This document shows positions 33,587 through 42,284 of a stretch of 64,000 nucleotides of DNA, in pieces. Within the stretch, counting starts at the first letter, position 1. Every line of letters starts with the position of its first letter. Below the pieces are notes generated by a model. That model was not told where the DNA came from, did not search any database, and worked only from the letters and a program-made list of their open reading frames with translations. This stretch comes from Methylobacterium dankookense (GTDB lineage: Bacteria; Pseudomonadota; Alphaproteobacteria; Rhizobiales; Beijerinckiaceae), in assembly GCF_902141855.1 (NCBI RefSeq), contig NZ_CABFVH010000004.1, positions 62,001 to 126,000 of the forward strand. The letters run 5' to 3'. The translations under genes were made by a program, and so were the position numbers.

Positions 33587-33606
33587 GAACTGGCGGAGAG
33601 ATAACG

Positions 33607-33933
33607 ATGGCCGACCGGAGACCGCTCCATGCCGCGCCGGCCCTGCCGCCTCTCCGTCCCACCCGCATCGCGGCCGCCCACGGCGTCGCCGCGACGCTGG
33701 CTCCCGACACCGCGCGCCTGACTCGGCTTGCCGTCAGTCTCGCCGCGCTCGCTCTGCCCGCTCTCGGAATCGCCTGCGCGGATATGGTCCCCCGCGCCGG
33801 CGCGCCCGGAGCGCCGCAGGCCGCCGCCCCGCTCACCCCCTCGCGCGGGGCGGCGGCAGCCGCCGGCCTCCTCCGGTCCTCCATCCCGGTCCGGGAGGCG
33901 TCCCTGAGCCTCGGCAGCGAGGCTCGCCCATGA
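33607..33933 (+). CDS. Small hypothetical protein with one hydrophobic segment
   Basis: 108 residues, start set by GGAGAG 6 bases upstream. Ala/Pro-rich with one hydrophobic stretch (LAVSLAALALPALGIACA) that could be a membrane anchor. No family recognised. Transcribed from the TTGACG-TAAACG promoter and coupled by ATGA to the next small gene. Confidence 0.5.
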   Translation: MADRRPLHAAPALPPLRPTRIAAAHGVAATLAPDTARLTRLAVSLAALALPALGIACADMVPRAGAPGAPQAAAPLTPSRGAAAAAGLLRSSIPVREASLSLGSEARP

Positions 33934-34067
33934 TGGCGGTTCCGCTCGATGCCAGGGCCGACCGCCGGAACGAGCGCGAGGGTTGCGGGGGCGCCAACGT
34001 CCTCGACCTCGCGATCTGCCTTATCCTGGCCGTCACAATCGTCGGCCTGCTGCTCCTGGCCCTCTGA
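33930..34067 (+). CDS. 45-residue single-span membrane protein
   Basis: ATG ATG start overlapping the previous stop. Charged N-terminal half (ARADRRNEREGCG) and a C-terminal membrane helix (NVLDLAICLILAVTIVGLLL). The topology is that of small tail-anchored proteins. Function unknown. Confidence 0.45.
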   Translation: MMAVPLDARADRRNEREGCGGANVLDLAICLILAVTIVGLLLLAL

Positions 34068-34136
34068 CGGCCGCCCAGGCGCCCCCGCCCGCCCCGCGCG
34101 GCGCGGCCCCGCGCCCATCCCAACGAGACCCTTCCC

Positions 34137-34880
34137 ATGTCGAGATCCATCCCGGCCGCCCTCGGCGGCCTCGCCACGGGCCTTGCCCTGACGCTCGCCG
34201 GCGCCCAGGCCGCCGACCTGCCGCGGCGGGCGGTGCCACCGCCCCTGCCGAGCCTGCCGGTCTTCACCTGGACCGGCTTCTACGCGGGCGTGAATGCGGG
34301 TTACGGCTTCCGCGGCGGCGGCAGCGGCTTCACCGATCCGACCTACGGCGCGGTGACCGGCGGCGGCAGCCGCGGCGGCTTCGCCGGGGGCGGCCAGATC
34401 GGCTACAATTACCAGCTGACGCCGGGCTCCGGCTGGGTGGTCGGCGTCGAGACCGACATCCAGGGCACCGCCTTCGCCAAGGCGGAGGCCGCCTATCTCG
34501 GCACCACCCCCTATTACAGCGTGCGCCCGAGCCTCGACTATTTCGGCACGGTGCGCGGCCGGATCGGCTACGCCTTCGACCGGGTGCTGGTCTACGGCAC
34601 CGGCGGCTTCGCCTATGGCGGCGGCAGCCGCAGCGGCTACGCGGCCTCCTACCCCAACACGCTGCCGGACAGCTTCCGCACCGGCTACGCGGTCGGCGGC
34701 GGCGTCGAGTACGCCTTCACCGAGAAGCTCTCGGCCAAGGTCGAGGCCCTCTACGTCTCCCTGCGGCGCGGCTTCACCGGCGCGACCGTCTACGATGCGA
34801 GCGTGCCGGCCTATTACGGCGGCGGCCGGGATCCCGGCGATTTCGGCCTCGTCCGCGCCGGCCTGAACTACCGGTTCTGA
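34137..34880 (+). CDS. Outer-membrane beta-barrel protein, Omp25/31 type
   Basis: 247 residues. Signal peptide (LATGLALTLAGAQAADLPRR) followed by the family's opening FTWTGFYAGVNAGYGF. Eight-stranded barrel with alternating strands (SRGGFAGGGQIGYNYQL, WVVGVETDIQG, YFGTVRGRIGYAFDRVLVYG) and C-terminal LVRAGLNYRF, with the terminal Phe needed for BAM insertion. Homologues are major surface proteins of Rhizobiales. It follows the small membrane genes by 69 bases; a stem-loop lies after it. Confidence 0.93.
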   Translation: MSRSIPAALGGLATGLALTLAGAQAADLPRRAVPPPLPSLPVFTWTGFYAGVNAGYGFRGGGSGFTDPTYGAVTGGGSRGGFAGGGQIGYNYQLTPGSGWVVGVETDIQGTAFAKAEAAYLGTTPYYSVRPSLDYFGTVRGRIGYAFDRVLVYGTGGFAYGGGSRSGYAASYPNTLPDSFRTGYAVGGGVEYAFTEKLSAKVEALYVSLRRGFTGATVYDASVPAYYGGGRDPGDFGLVRAGLNYRF

Positions 34881-34894
34881 GAGATCGCCCGGGT

Positions 34895-34927
34895 GGGATG
34901 AGGCGTCGCCGCGCCTCATTCCATCCC
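34895..34927 (+). terminator. Stem-loop after the Omp25/31 gene
   Basis: GGGATGAGGCG pairs with CGCCTCATTCCATCCC, with a short bulge, 14 bases after the stop. No U run. Confidence 0.45.
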
Positions 34928-35188
34928 TCGCCCCGGCCTCTCCCGACCGGCGCGGGAGCCGTGTGCGCGGCGGCACCGACGCCGGTCGGCAACTATTCGA
35001 TCCGTATTCCCGTGGATGGGATCGGTCTTCGGCTCGCCGAAGACAGGTCTCGTCCGGCGCCTGAGGGGGCGCGGCGCGGTAGCCGAGGCTTTTGGCGGCA
35101 CAGCATGCCGAATGTCACGGTTGCCGCGCCTGTCGCCTGACCCATCTTGGCCGGCGAGAGGGGACTGCAACCGAGTAGGACCAGAGCC

Positions 35189-35569
35189 TTGACCGAGACC
35201 CTGTTCTCCCGCCTTCCGGCGCTCGCGGTCGGCTGCGCCGTCGCCGCGGCGGCGATCCTGCCCCTGCGGGCCCAGGAACTGCCGCGGATCGATCCGCAGC
35301 GGGGCGCCTTCCTGATCCACGGCAATTTCTGCGGGCCGGGCAATCGCGGGCCGGGCCATCCGCCGATCGACGCCCTCGACCTCGCCTGCGCCCATCACGA
35401 TGCTTGCACGCCGTCCCTCGCCTCGGGCCGGCTGGCGACCTGTGCCTGTCACGACCGCCTGCATGCCGAGGCGGGCCTCGTGGCGCGCGACCCCTACACG
35501 CCCGACTCGGTGCGCCAGACGGCACAGTTCATCGCGGACGGCGCGCTGGCGCTGCCCTGCGACCCTTGA
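35189..35569 (+). CDS. Secreted phospholipase A2-like protein
   Basis: 126 residues from TTG 35189 (a TTG at 35147 is also possible). Signal peptide (ALAVGCAVAAAAILPLRA). The mature part has the PLA2 calcium-loop and catalytic-helix pattern: GNFCGPGNRGPG, then LDLACAHHDACT, where HD is the His-Asp of the active site, and CACHDRLHAEA with further cysteines. Bacterial PLA2-like proteins of this size hydrolyse phospholipids or act as toxins. Activity is inferred from the CGPGN and HDAC motifs only. Confidence 0.7.
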   Translation: MTETLFSRLPALAVGCAVAAAAILPLRAQELPRIDPQRGAFLIHGNFCGPGNRGPGHPPIDALDLACAHHDACTPSLASGRLATCACHDRLHAEAGLVARDPYTPDSVRQTAQFIADGALALPCDP

Positions 35570-35581
35570 GAATCCGGATTT

Positions 35582-35627
35582 CGAAAGGGATCATTCCTTT
35601 CGCGGGTCCAGGGCGGAGCCCTGGACC
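35582..35627. repeat. Dispersed palindromic repeat, copy B
   Basis: CGAAAGGGATCATTCCTTTCG followed by GGGTCCAGGGCGGAGCCCTGGAC, matching the first two hairpins of 10236-10335. It lies between the converging PLA2-like and grpE genes, probably as a terminator for both. Confidence 0.7.
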
Positions 35628-35647
35628 TTCCGATCGAGGCGCGCGGC

Positions 35648-36268
35648 TCAGGCCTGGTCGGCGGCGCCGGCCTTCGGGCCGCCCTTGGCGACGCCGACGA
35701 GGGCCGGGCGCAGCACCCGGTCGCCGATCACGTAGCCGGACTGCATCACCTGCACCACGGTGCCGGCGGGCACGTCCGGGTTCGGCACCTCGAACATGGC
35801 CTGGTGCCGGTTCGGATCGAAGCGCTGCCCCTCCGGCTCGACCGCCTTCACGCCGTGGCGCTCCAGCGTCTTGCCGAGGTCGCGCTCGGTCAGCTCAATG
35901 CCCTCGATGAGACCCTTGAGGGCGCCCTCGGCACTGGCGCGGGCCTCGGCGGGCACGCTGTCCAGGGCACGGCGCACGTTGTCGGCGACGGTGAGCATGT
36001 CGCGGGCGAAGTTCGTCACCGCGTAGGTGCGGGCGTCGGCCACCTCGCGCTCCGTGCGGCGGCGCAGGTTCTCCATCTCGGCCAGGGTGCGCAGCGCCCG
36101 GTCCTTCAGCGCATCGCGCTCGGCGGTCATGGCCGCGAGCGCGTCGGGCTGCGCCTCGGCGGTTGCGGAGCCGTTCTGCGCGTTCGCCTCGGTCTGGGCC
36201 TGGGCAGCGCCGGCCTCCGCCGCCTCGCTCCGGCGCGGGTCGTCCTGCTGCATGTCGTTGCTCGTCAT
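35648..36268 (-). CDS. grpE: Nucleotide exchange factor GrpE
   Basis: 206 residues. Acidic disordered head; long coiled-coil helix ([20 protein letters not shown]); the beta domain contains the GrpE signature [20 protein letters not shown] and [20 protein letters not shown]. It promotes ADP release from DnaK. dnaK and dnaJ are not adjacent; hrcA is not in the window. Confidence 0.96.
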   Translation of the reverse strand: MTSNDMQQDDPRRSEAAEAGAAQAQTEANAQNGSATAEAQPDALAAMTAERDALKDRALRTLAEMENLRRRTEREVADARTYAVTNFARDMLTVADNVRRALDSVPAEARASAEGALKGLIEGIELTERDLGKTLERHGVKAVEPEGQRFDPNRHQAMFEVPNPDVPAGTVVQVMQSGYVIGDRVLRPALVGVAKGGPKAGAADQA

Positions 36269-36354
36269 GATGTTTCAGTCGGAATGCGGAAAGTCGCGGC
36301 TGATATCAGGCGGCCGCTCGGCGAAATCAACCCGCTCGTCCGGCTGGGAGGGCC

Positions 36355-37098
36355 TCAGAGCCGGGCGAGCAGCTCGGCCTTCTTGCGCGCGAATTCCTCC
36401 TCGGTCAGCACGCCGCGGGCATGCAGGGCGGCGAGGCGCTCGATGGTGGCGATGATGTCGCCGCCATGGGCGGAGGAGGAGGCGAACGAGGCGCCTGGCG
36501 GATCCGCGAAGGCCGGCGCCGTCTCGGGCTCGGGATGGCGCATCATCGCCTCCGCCTCGGCGCCGATGCGGCGCAGCCGGTCGAGATGGACCGTGCCCTG
36601 CGGGCCGGTGAAGCCCAGCGTCCCGTTCGACTGCGAGACCCCGGAGATCTGGTACTCACCCGTATCGTAGACGGCGACGCCGTGGCCCGATTCGATGGCG
36701 AGGCGCCGGCTCTGCGGGAAATAGGCGTAGCGCAGGCCGTCCTGTGCGCCCGCGCTCGCCGGATGGCCGAGATCGGCCGGCCACCACTCGCCGCCGCCGC
36801 GCAGGCTCTCGGGCGCGCCGCCCGCCGACCAGCCGCCGGGCGGAAGCGCCGCGGCGAGCTCGGTGCAGAGCCCCGCCACCCGCGCCTTGAGCGCGTTGTT
36901 GAACATGTCGCCGACCATGATCATGCCGCCGGCCGACCATTGGCCCATGCCGCCGAGATCGGGATGGTCGAACTGGGCCATGTTGCCCTGGCCGCGCTCC
37001 AGCGCCCGCATCACGTGGCGCACGGCGTCGAGGCTGACGCCGTAGCGGTCGGCCACGGCCTGGAGGCCGGAGGGGTGGTCGGGTCCCTGGTCGATCAT
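36355..37098 (-). CDS. SHOCT domain protein
   Basis: 247 residues. The N-terminus (PSGLQAVADRYGVSLDAVRH) resembles a short helical DNA- or partner-binding stretch. The middle (GGEWWPADLGHP, YAYFPQSRRLAIES, GVAVYDTGEYQISGVSQSNG) is beta-rich. The C-terminus TIERLAALHARGVLTEEEFA is a SHOCT domain, a short helical oligomerisation module. Cytosolic, function unknown. Confidence 0.75.
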   Translation of the reverse strand: MIDQGPDHPSGLQAVADRYGVSLDAVRHVMRALERGQGNMAQFDHPDLGGMGQWSAGGMIMVGDMFNNALKARVAGLCTELAAALPPGGWSAGGAPESLRGGGEWWPADLGHPASAGAQDGLRYAYFPQSRRLAIESGHGVAVYDTGEYQISGVSQSNGTLGFTGPQGTVHLDRLRRIGAEAEAMMRHPEPETAPAFADPPGASFASSSAHGGDIIATIERLAALHARGVLTEEEFARKKAELLARL

Positions 37099-37181
37099 GG
37101 CTCGGCTCCCGTGCGCACGCGGCTCCGCCGCCGTTCCTGCCCCGGATGACGCGGGCCTGGCAAGCGCCGGGCCGCGACCCC

Positions 37182-37649
37182 TCAGGAGCCGATTGCGCTC
37201 AGGGCGATCTCGCGCCGGTGCGGCCGGTCGCGGTGCTCGATCAGGTAGATGCCCTGCCAGGTGCCGAGGGCGAGGCGCCCGCCGGCCAGCGGGATCGCGA
37301 GCCCCGAATCGGTGATCATCGTGCGGATATGGGCGGGCATGTCGTCCGGCCCCTCCGCGCCGTGGACGTAGCCGGCGCCGCGCGGCGCGAAGCCGTCCAG
37401 CGCGCTCGTCAGGTCGGTCTGCACGTCCGGGTCGGCATTCTCCTGGATGGTCAGCGAGGCGGAGGTGTGCCGGCAGAACACGACGGCGAGCCCGTCGCGG
37501 ATCCCGCTCTGGCGCACGAACGCGGCGACCATTGCCGTGATGTCGGTGAAGCCCTGGCCCTCGGTCGCGACCGTGAGCCGCGCGCTCGCCTGCCGCCGGA
37601 CCTCGCTGGCCGAGAAGTCCTCGAGCGCCCCGATCCTGGCCCGTCTCAT
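37182..37649 (-). CDS. yjbQ: YjbQ/UPF0047 protein
   Basis: 155 residues. Family signature: VVFCRHTSASLTIQENADPD with DVQTDL, then GAEGPDDMPAHIRTMI and LALGTWQGIYLIEHRDRPHR. YjbQ proteins form a trimeric barrel with metal-binding His/Asp and show weak thiamine-phosphate synthase activity in E. coli; the physiological role is unsettled. The ATG overlaps the ligase stop (ATGA), so it is the last gene of the exonuclease-ligase-yjbQ operon. Confidence 0.93.
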   Translation of the reverse strand: MRRARIGALEDFSASEVRRQASARLTVATEGQGFTDITAMVAAFVRQSGIRDGLAVVFCRHTSASLTIQENADPDVQTDLTSALDGFAPRGAGYVHGAEGPDDMPAHIRTMITDSGLAIPLAGGRLALGTWQGIYLIEHRDRPHRREIALSAIGS

Positions 37650-39364
37650 GCGGATTCCTTCGCTGTCCGGCCCGGCGCGATCTCGCGCTCGCCGCGGGCG
37701 AGGATGCGCTCCAGCACGTCGATGCGGTCGGCCTCGGCGGGCGGCTTGTCCCAGCGGATCCGGCTGACCCGGGGGAAGCGCATGGCGACGCCCGACTTGT
37801 GCCGGGTCGAGCGCTGCACCCCCTCGAAGGCGATCTCCAGGACGAGGCCCGTGTCGGCGCCGTAGGCGACCTCGCGCACCGGGCCGAAGCGCTTGGTGGT
37901 ATAGTTGCGGACGTAGCGGTCGAGCCTTTGCAGCTCGGCATCGGTGAAGCCGTGGTAGCACTTGCCCACCGGCACCAGCTCGTCGCCGGCCTCGCCCGCG
38001 CGCCAGACCCCGAACGTGTAGTCCGAGTAGAAGGACGAGCGCTTCCCGTGGCCGCGCTGGGCGTACATCATCACCGCGTCGACGATGTGGGGCTCGCGCT
38101 TCCACTTCCACCACGGGCCCTTCGGGCGCCCCGGCAGGTAGGCGCTGCTCGCCCGCTTCAGCATCACGCCCTCGATCGCGTCCGCGTCCGCGCCGGCCCC
38201 CACAGAGGCCGGGTCCGCGCGGGCGGCGGCGAGATCCGCCCAGCTGCCGAAGGGGACGAGGGGCGACACGTCGATCCGGGCGTGGTCGAGTGTCTCGACG
38301 AAGGCTTCGAGGCGGGCGCGGCGCGCGGCGAACGGCTCGGCCCGCAGGTCCTCGCCCTCGGCCGCGAGGAGGTCGTAGGCGCGCACATGAGCCGGGAAGT
38401 CCTGAAGCAGCTTGGGCGTCACAGCCTTGCGGTTGAGCCGCTGCTGCAGGACATTGAAGCTCTGCACGCGGCCCTCCCGCAGGATCAGCAGCTCGCCGTC
38501 GAGGGCGCCGTCGAAGGCGATCGCCTCGGCGAGGTCGGGGAAGGCGCCCGTGATGTCCTCGCCGGTGCGGGAATAGACGCGCGCGACCTGCCGGCCCTCG
38601 CGGTCGAGCCCGCCGACGAGCTGGACGCGGATCCCGTCCCATTTCCACTCGGCGGAGAAGGCCTCCGGCTCCAGCCGGTCGAGATCGGCCTCCTCCTCGA
38701 TCGGGTGGGAGAGCATCGGCGGCCGGAACGGGGCCGGGTTCAGGGTCTCGGGGCGCTCGGCCCGGCCCTCGACCCAGGCGAACAGCGTCGCGAAGGGCGC
38801 CTCCAACCCGTGCCAGACCTCCTCGACCGCGTCGGCCTCGTGGCCGCCGAGCGCCCCGACCGCGGTCTTGGCGAGCCGGGCCGAGACGCCGACCCGCAGG
38901 TTTCCGGTGACGAGCTTGAGCAGCGCCCAGCGCCCGGTCTCGTCCAGCGCGTCGAGCCAGCGGGCGAGATGGAAGGGCAGGTCCTTCTTCGGGGTGGAGG
39001 CCAGCGTCTCCACCACCTCGGCGAGGGTGGGGACGTGGGGCGGCGGGTTGTTGTGGCCGATGCCGGCCTCCGCGGCCGGCGCGGGCTCGGCCGGTGCCGG
39101 CCAGATCAGGGCCGTCGTCTCGGCGAGGTCGCCGACATAATTGTGCGAGAGCCGGTACAGGACGGGGTCGACCCGCTCCTCCACCAGCGCCCGGATCAGG
39201 GCGGGCTTGGCCTCGCGGAAGCTCAGGGTGTCCGTCATGGCGCCGAGGGCGTAGCCGCGCTCCGGGTCGGGGGTGCGGGCGAAATAGTCCTGCAGCAGGC
39301 GCAGCTTCGCGTTGCGGCGCGGCTCGTAGGCGAGGCGGTCGAGGAGATGGGCGAAGTCGTTCAC
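37646..39364 (-). CDS. ATP-dependent DNA ligase (cisplatin/LigC-type)
   Basis: 572 residues from GTG. N-terminal ligase domain (FAHLLDRLAYEPRRNAKLRL); nucleotidyltransferase motif I in AEWKWDGIRVQLVGG with the adenylated Lys; motif III (GALDGELLI); motif IV/V (DAIEGVMLKR, KGPWWKWKRE); OB domain at the end. This is the 'ligase-associated' ATP ligase found beside an MBL exonuclease and a DEXH helicase in many bacteria, presumed to act in DNA repair. It shares GTGA with the exonuclease gene and ATGA with yjbQ. Confidence 0.95.
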   Translation of the reverse strand: MNDFAHLLDRLAYEPRRNAKLRLLQDYFARTPDPERGYALGAMTDTLSFREAKPALIRALVEERVDPVLYRLSHNYVGDLAETTALIWPAPAEPAPAAEAGIGHNNPPPHVPTLAEVVETLASTPKKDLPFHLARWLDALDETGRWALLKLVTGNLRVGVSARLAKTAVGALGGHEADAVEEVWHGLEAPFATLFAWVEGRAERPETLNPAPFRPPMLSHPIEEEADLDRLEPEAFSAEWKWDGIRVQLVGGLDREGRQVARVYSRTGEDITGAFPDLAEAIAFDGALDGELLILREGRVQSFNVLQQRLNRKAVTPKLLQDFPAHVRAYDLLAAEGEDLRAEPFAARRARLEAFVETLDHARIDVSPLVPFGSWADLAAARADPASVGAGADADAIEGVMLKRASSAYLPGRPKGPWWKWKREPHIVDAVMMYAQRGHGKRSSFYSDYTFGVWRAGEAGDELVPVGKCYHGFTDAELQRLDRYVRNYTTKRFGPVREVAYGADTGLVLEIAFEGVQRSTRHKSGVAMRFPRVSRIRWDKPPAEADRIDVLERILARGEREIAPGRTAKESA

Positions 39365-40413
39365 GCCGCCGCCTCCTCGGCTTGCGGCCCCGCTTCGGAT
39401 TCGGCCTCGCCGTCGTCGCCGTAGCCGAGGAGGTGCAGGGGCTTGGCGCGGATGCCTTGGGTCCCGCACCAATGCACCAGCGCGTCCTCCTGCCCGTGCG
39501 TGACCCAGACCTCGCCGGCCCCGGTCTCGCGGATGGTGCGGCAGAGGTCCGGCCAGTCGGAATGGTCGGAGATCACCAGCGGCAGCTCGACGCCCTTCTG
39601 GCGGGCCCGGGCTCGCACCCGCATCCAGCCCGAGGCGAAGCAGGTGACGGGGTCGGGGAATTTCCGCGACCACAGGTCCTGGATGGCGGAGGGCGGGCAG
39701 AGCACGATGGCGCCGGCGAGGTCCTTGCGCTCGGCCGCCGCCACCTTCGGCGTGTCGCCGAGCGGCACGCCCTCGCGCTTGTACAGCTCGGTCAGCTTCT
39801 CCATGGCGCCGTGCAGGTGGATCGGCCGGTCCCAGCCCTCCTCGCGCAGGAGCGCCATCACCCGCTGCGCCTTGCCGAGCGCGTAGGCGCCGACGATGTG
39901 GGCGCGCTCGGGGAAGAGCCGCACCGATTCGAGGAGGCGGCGCACCTCGCCCCGCGTGTCGGGATGGCGGAAGACCGGCAGGCCGAAGGTCGCCTCGGTG
40001 ATGAACACGTCGCAGGGCACCACCTCGAAGGGCAGGCAGGTCGGGTCCGGCGCCCGCTTGTAGTCGCCCGAGACGACGACGCGCACGCCCTCCGCCTCGA
40101 TGGCGATCTGGGCCGAGCCGAGCACGTGGCCGGCGGGCGCGAAGCGCACGGTGACGCCGCCGATGCGGATCGGCGCGCCGAGCGCGGCCTCCTGGCGGGT
40201 CCCGCAGAAATCGGCGCCGTAGCGCACGGCCATGATGCGCAGCGTCTCGGGCGTCGCCAGCACGCGGGCATGGCCGGCCCGGGCATGGTCGGCATGGCCG
40301 TGGGTGATCAGCGCGCGGGGCACCGGCCAGGTCGGGTCGACGTGGAAATCCCCGAGCGGGCAGTAGAGTCCCTCGCGGGTCAGGGTGAGGAGGTCGCTGG
40401 CGCGGAGCGGCAT
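39361..40413 (-). CDS. Ligase-associated DNA exonuclease (MBL fold)
   Basis: 350 residues. Metallo-beta-lactamase motif THGHADHARAGH, with later ligands in SGDYKRAPDP and a beta-CASP-type region (AHIVGAYALGKAQRVM, LVISDHSDWPDL). This matches the exonuclease subunit of the bacterial ATP-ligase repair cluster. First gene of the coupled operon. The usual helicase (Lhr-like) and phosphoesterase partners are absent from the window. Confidence 0.94.
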   Translation of the reverse strand: MPLRASDLLTLTREGLYCPLGDFHVDPTWPVPRALITHGHADHARAGHARVLATPETLRIMAVRYGADFCGTRQEAALGAPIRIGGVTVRFAPAGHVLGSAQIAIEAEGVRVVVSGDYKRAPDPTCLPFEVVPCDVFITEATFGLPVFRHPDTRGEVRRLLESVRLFPERAHIVGAYALGKAQRVMALLREEGWDRPIHLHGAMEKLTELYKREGVPLGDTPKVAAAERKDLAGAIVLCPPSAIQDLWSRKFPDPVTCFASGWMRVRARARQKGVELPLVISDHSDWPDLCRTIRETGAGEVWVTHGQEDALVHWCGTQGIRAKPLHLLGYGDDGEAESEAGPQAEEAAA

Positions 40414-40476
40414 GGGCCTTCGGATTTCCGGGTCCCGGTATATAGGGCGCCCGATCGGGTCCGTTCAGCGCACGCC

Positions 40477-41433
40477 ATGTCCCAGCACGCCGCCTCCCAG
40501 CATTCCTCCGGCGACCTCCTCGCCGACCGCCGCTACGTCTATGCCGAGGCCTGCCTCGCGGAGGGGGATGCGGCGGGCGCCGCCGAGATGGCCGAGCAGG
40601 TGATCGAGCGCGCGCCCCGCTACGCCCCGGCCTGGCTGCTGCTCGGGCGCGCCCGGGAATGCCTGCATGCCGCGACGGGTGCGGAGGAGACCCTGCGCGC
40701 GGCGCGCGCCGCCTTCGAGACCGCCCGCGGCCTCGATCCGGAGGACCGCATCGGTGCCGGGCTCCACGGTGCCCGGCTCGCGGGCGGTGAAGGCGGCGAG
40801 TCCGCGCTGTCGCGGGCCTATGTGCGCGCCCTGTTCGACGGCTATGCCGGCCGCTTCGAGCGCCACCTCGTGGACGGCCTCGGCTATTGCGGCCCCGAGC
40901 TCCTGCGGAGCGCCCTCGACGCGCTGCCCGAGGCGCCGGCGCGCTTCGGCGCCGCGCTCGATCTCGGCTGCGGGACCGGGCTGATGGGTCTCGCCCTGCG
41001 CGACAGGGTCGATGAACTCGCCGGCGTCGATCTCTCCCCCGCCATGCTGCGCCTCGCCCGCGCCAAGGGCTGCTACGACCGCCTCGCGGAGGGCGATCTC
41101 GGGCCCTTCCTGGAGGCGGAGCCCGAGGCCTCGACCGATCTCTGCCTCGCGGCGGACGTGTTCATCTACCTCGCCGACCTCGCGCCCGTGCTCACCGGGA
41201 TCGCGCGGGTGCTGCGGCCCGGAGGGTGGGCCGCCTTCACGGTCCAGTCGCACGATGGTTCGGGCGTCCGGCTCGGGGAGGATGGGCGCTACGCCCATGC
41301 CGACGCCCATGTCGCGGAGGGGGGCGAGGCGGCCGGATTGTCCGTCGTGATGCGCGCGCCTGCGGCGATCCGGCGCGAACGCGGCCGGGATGTTCCGGGC
41401 CGCATTTTCGTATTGCGCAAAATCGAGTTGTGA
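40477..41433 (+). CDS. TPR-containing SAM methyltransferase
   Basis: 318 residues. The first ~110 carry TPR-like helices (ACLAEGDAAGAAEMAEQVIE, APAWLLLGRARECLHA). RAYVRALFDGYAGRFERHLV is typical of this subfamily. SAM motif I is AALDLGCGTGLMGLAL, with motif II LAGVDLSPAMLRLARAK and CLAADVFIYLADL. Substrate unknown. Divergent from the exonuclease; a TATATA-like box at ~40438-40444 may serve its promoter. Confidence 0.88.
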   Translation: MSQHAASQHSSGDLLADRRYVYAEACLAEGDAAGAAEMAEQVIERAPRYAPAWLLLGRARECLHAATGAEETLRAARAAFETARGLDPEDRIGAGLHGARLAGGEGGESALSRAYVRALFDGYAGRFERHLVDGLGYCGPELLRSALDALPEAPARFGAALDLGCGTGLMGLALRDRVDELAGVDLSPAMLRLARAKGCYDRLAEGDLGPFLEAEPEASTDLCLAADVFIYLADLAPVLTGIARVLRPGGWAAFTVQSHDGSGVRLGEDGRYAHADAHVAEGGEAAGLSVVMRAPAAIRRERGRDVPGRIFVLRKIEL

Positions 41434-41509
41434 ACGCGCTCGCATGAAACTTCGCCGCCGGTCGTCGCTTATTACGCGACCCTGGCGGACAGGCGGCGAG
41501 AGGAATTCG

Positions 41510-42277
41510 ATGGCGGGACCAGGAAAAGAGGCACCGGCGGACAAGTCGTTCCCGGCGAGCGCATCGACGCGGATCCCCTTCGCGGTGGCGCTGGCGATGC
41601 TGGCGGGCTGCGCCGATTCCATCGGCTTCCTCGAATTCTCGCAGCTCTTCATGTCCTTCATGTCGGGCAACACCACGCGCTTCGGCGTGGCGGTGGCGAG
41701 CCAGGACTGGGAGAACGTGGCCCGCGTCGCGAGCACGATCATCGTGTTCTGCTTCGGCGCCTTCCTCGGCACCCTGCTCGCCGCCCTGTTCGGCCGCTGG
41801 CGGCTCGCCGCGCTCCTGATCATCGAGGCGGCGCTGCTCGGTCTCGGCCTGCTCATGCCCTGGGGCAGCTACGCCTACCCGCTCCACGCCTACCCGATCG
41901 TGCTGGCGCTGGGCCTCCAGAACGCGATCCTGCAGGACGAGGGCGGGCGCAGCCTCGCGCTCACCTACGTCACCGGCGCCGTGGTCCGCTTCGGCACCGG
42001 CCTCGCCAACCTGATGCTCGGCACGGTGGCCTCGTCCTTCTGGATCCAGGCGCCGCTCTGGGCGGGGCTCAGCTCCGGCGCGGTGCTCGGTGGCATCCTG
42101 CAGATCCGCTACGGCGAGTCCGCCTTCCTGTTCCCGGCCGCGCTCGCCGCGCTCCTCGCCCTCGTCGCCCTGGTCCTGACGCTGGCCAAGCCCGGCAGCC
42201 CGCTGGTGGCCGGCATCTCCCCGGCGCCGGACGCGGCGCCCCATGCCAAGCCGGTGGCCCGCCACGTCTCCGCCTGA
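41510..42277 (+). CDS. DUF1275 (YoaK) membrane protein
   Basis: 255 residues; GAGAGGA precedes the ATG. Six to seven membrane helices. The family signature GCADSIGFLEFSQLFMSFMS-GNTTRFG, with the conserved MSGN, is present, and later ILQDEGGRSLALTYVTGAVV. DUF1275 proteins are putative inner-membrane transporters of unknown substrate. Confidence 0.92.
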   Translation: MAGPGKEAPADKSFPASASTRIPFAVALAMLAGCADSIGFLEFSQLFMSFMSGNTTRFGVAVASQDWENVARVASTIIVFCFGAFLGTLLAALFGRWRLAALLIIEAALLGLGLLMPWGSYAYPLHAYPIVLALGLQNAILQDEGGRSLALTYVTGAVVRFGTGLANLMLGTVASSFWIQAPLWAGLSSGAVLGGILQIRYGESAFLFPAALAALLALVALVLTLAKPGSPLVAGISPAPDAAPHAKPVARHVSA

Positions 42278-42284
42278 GGCCGGC

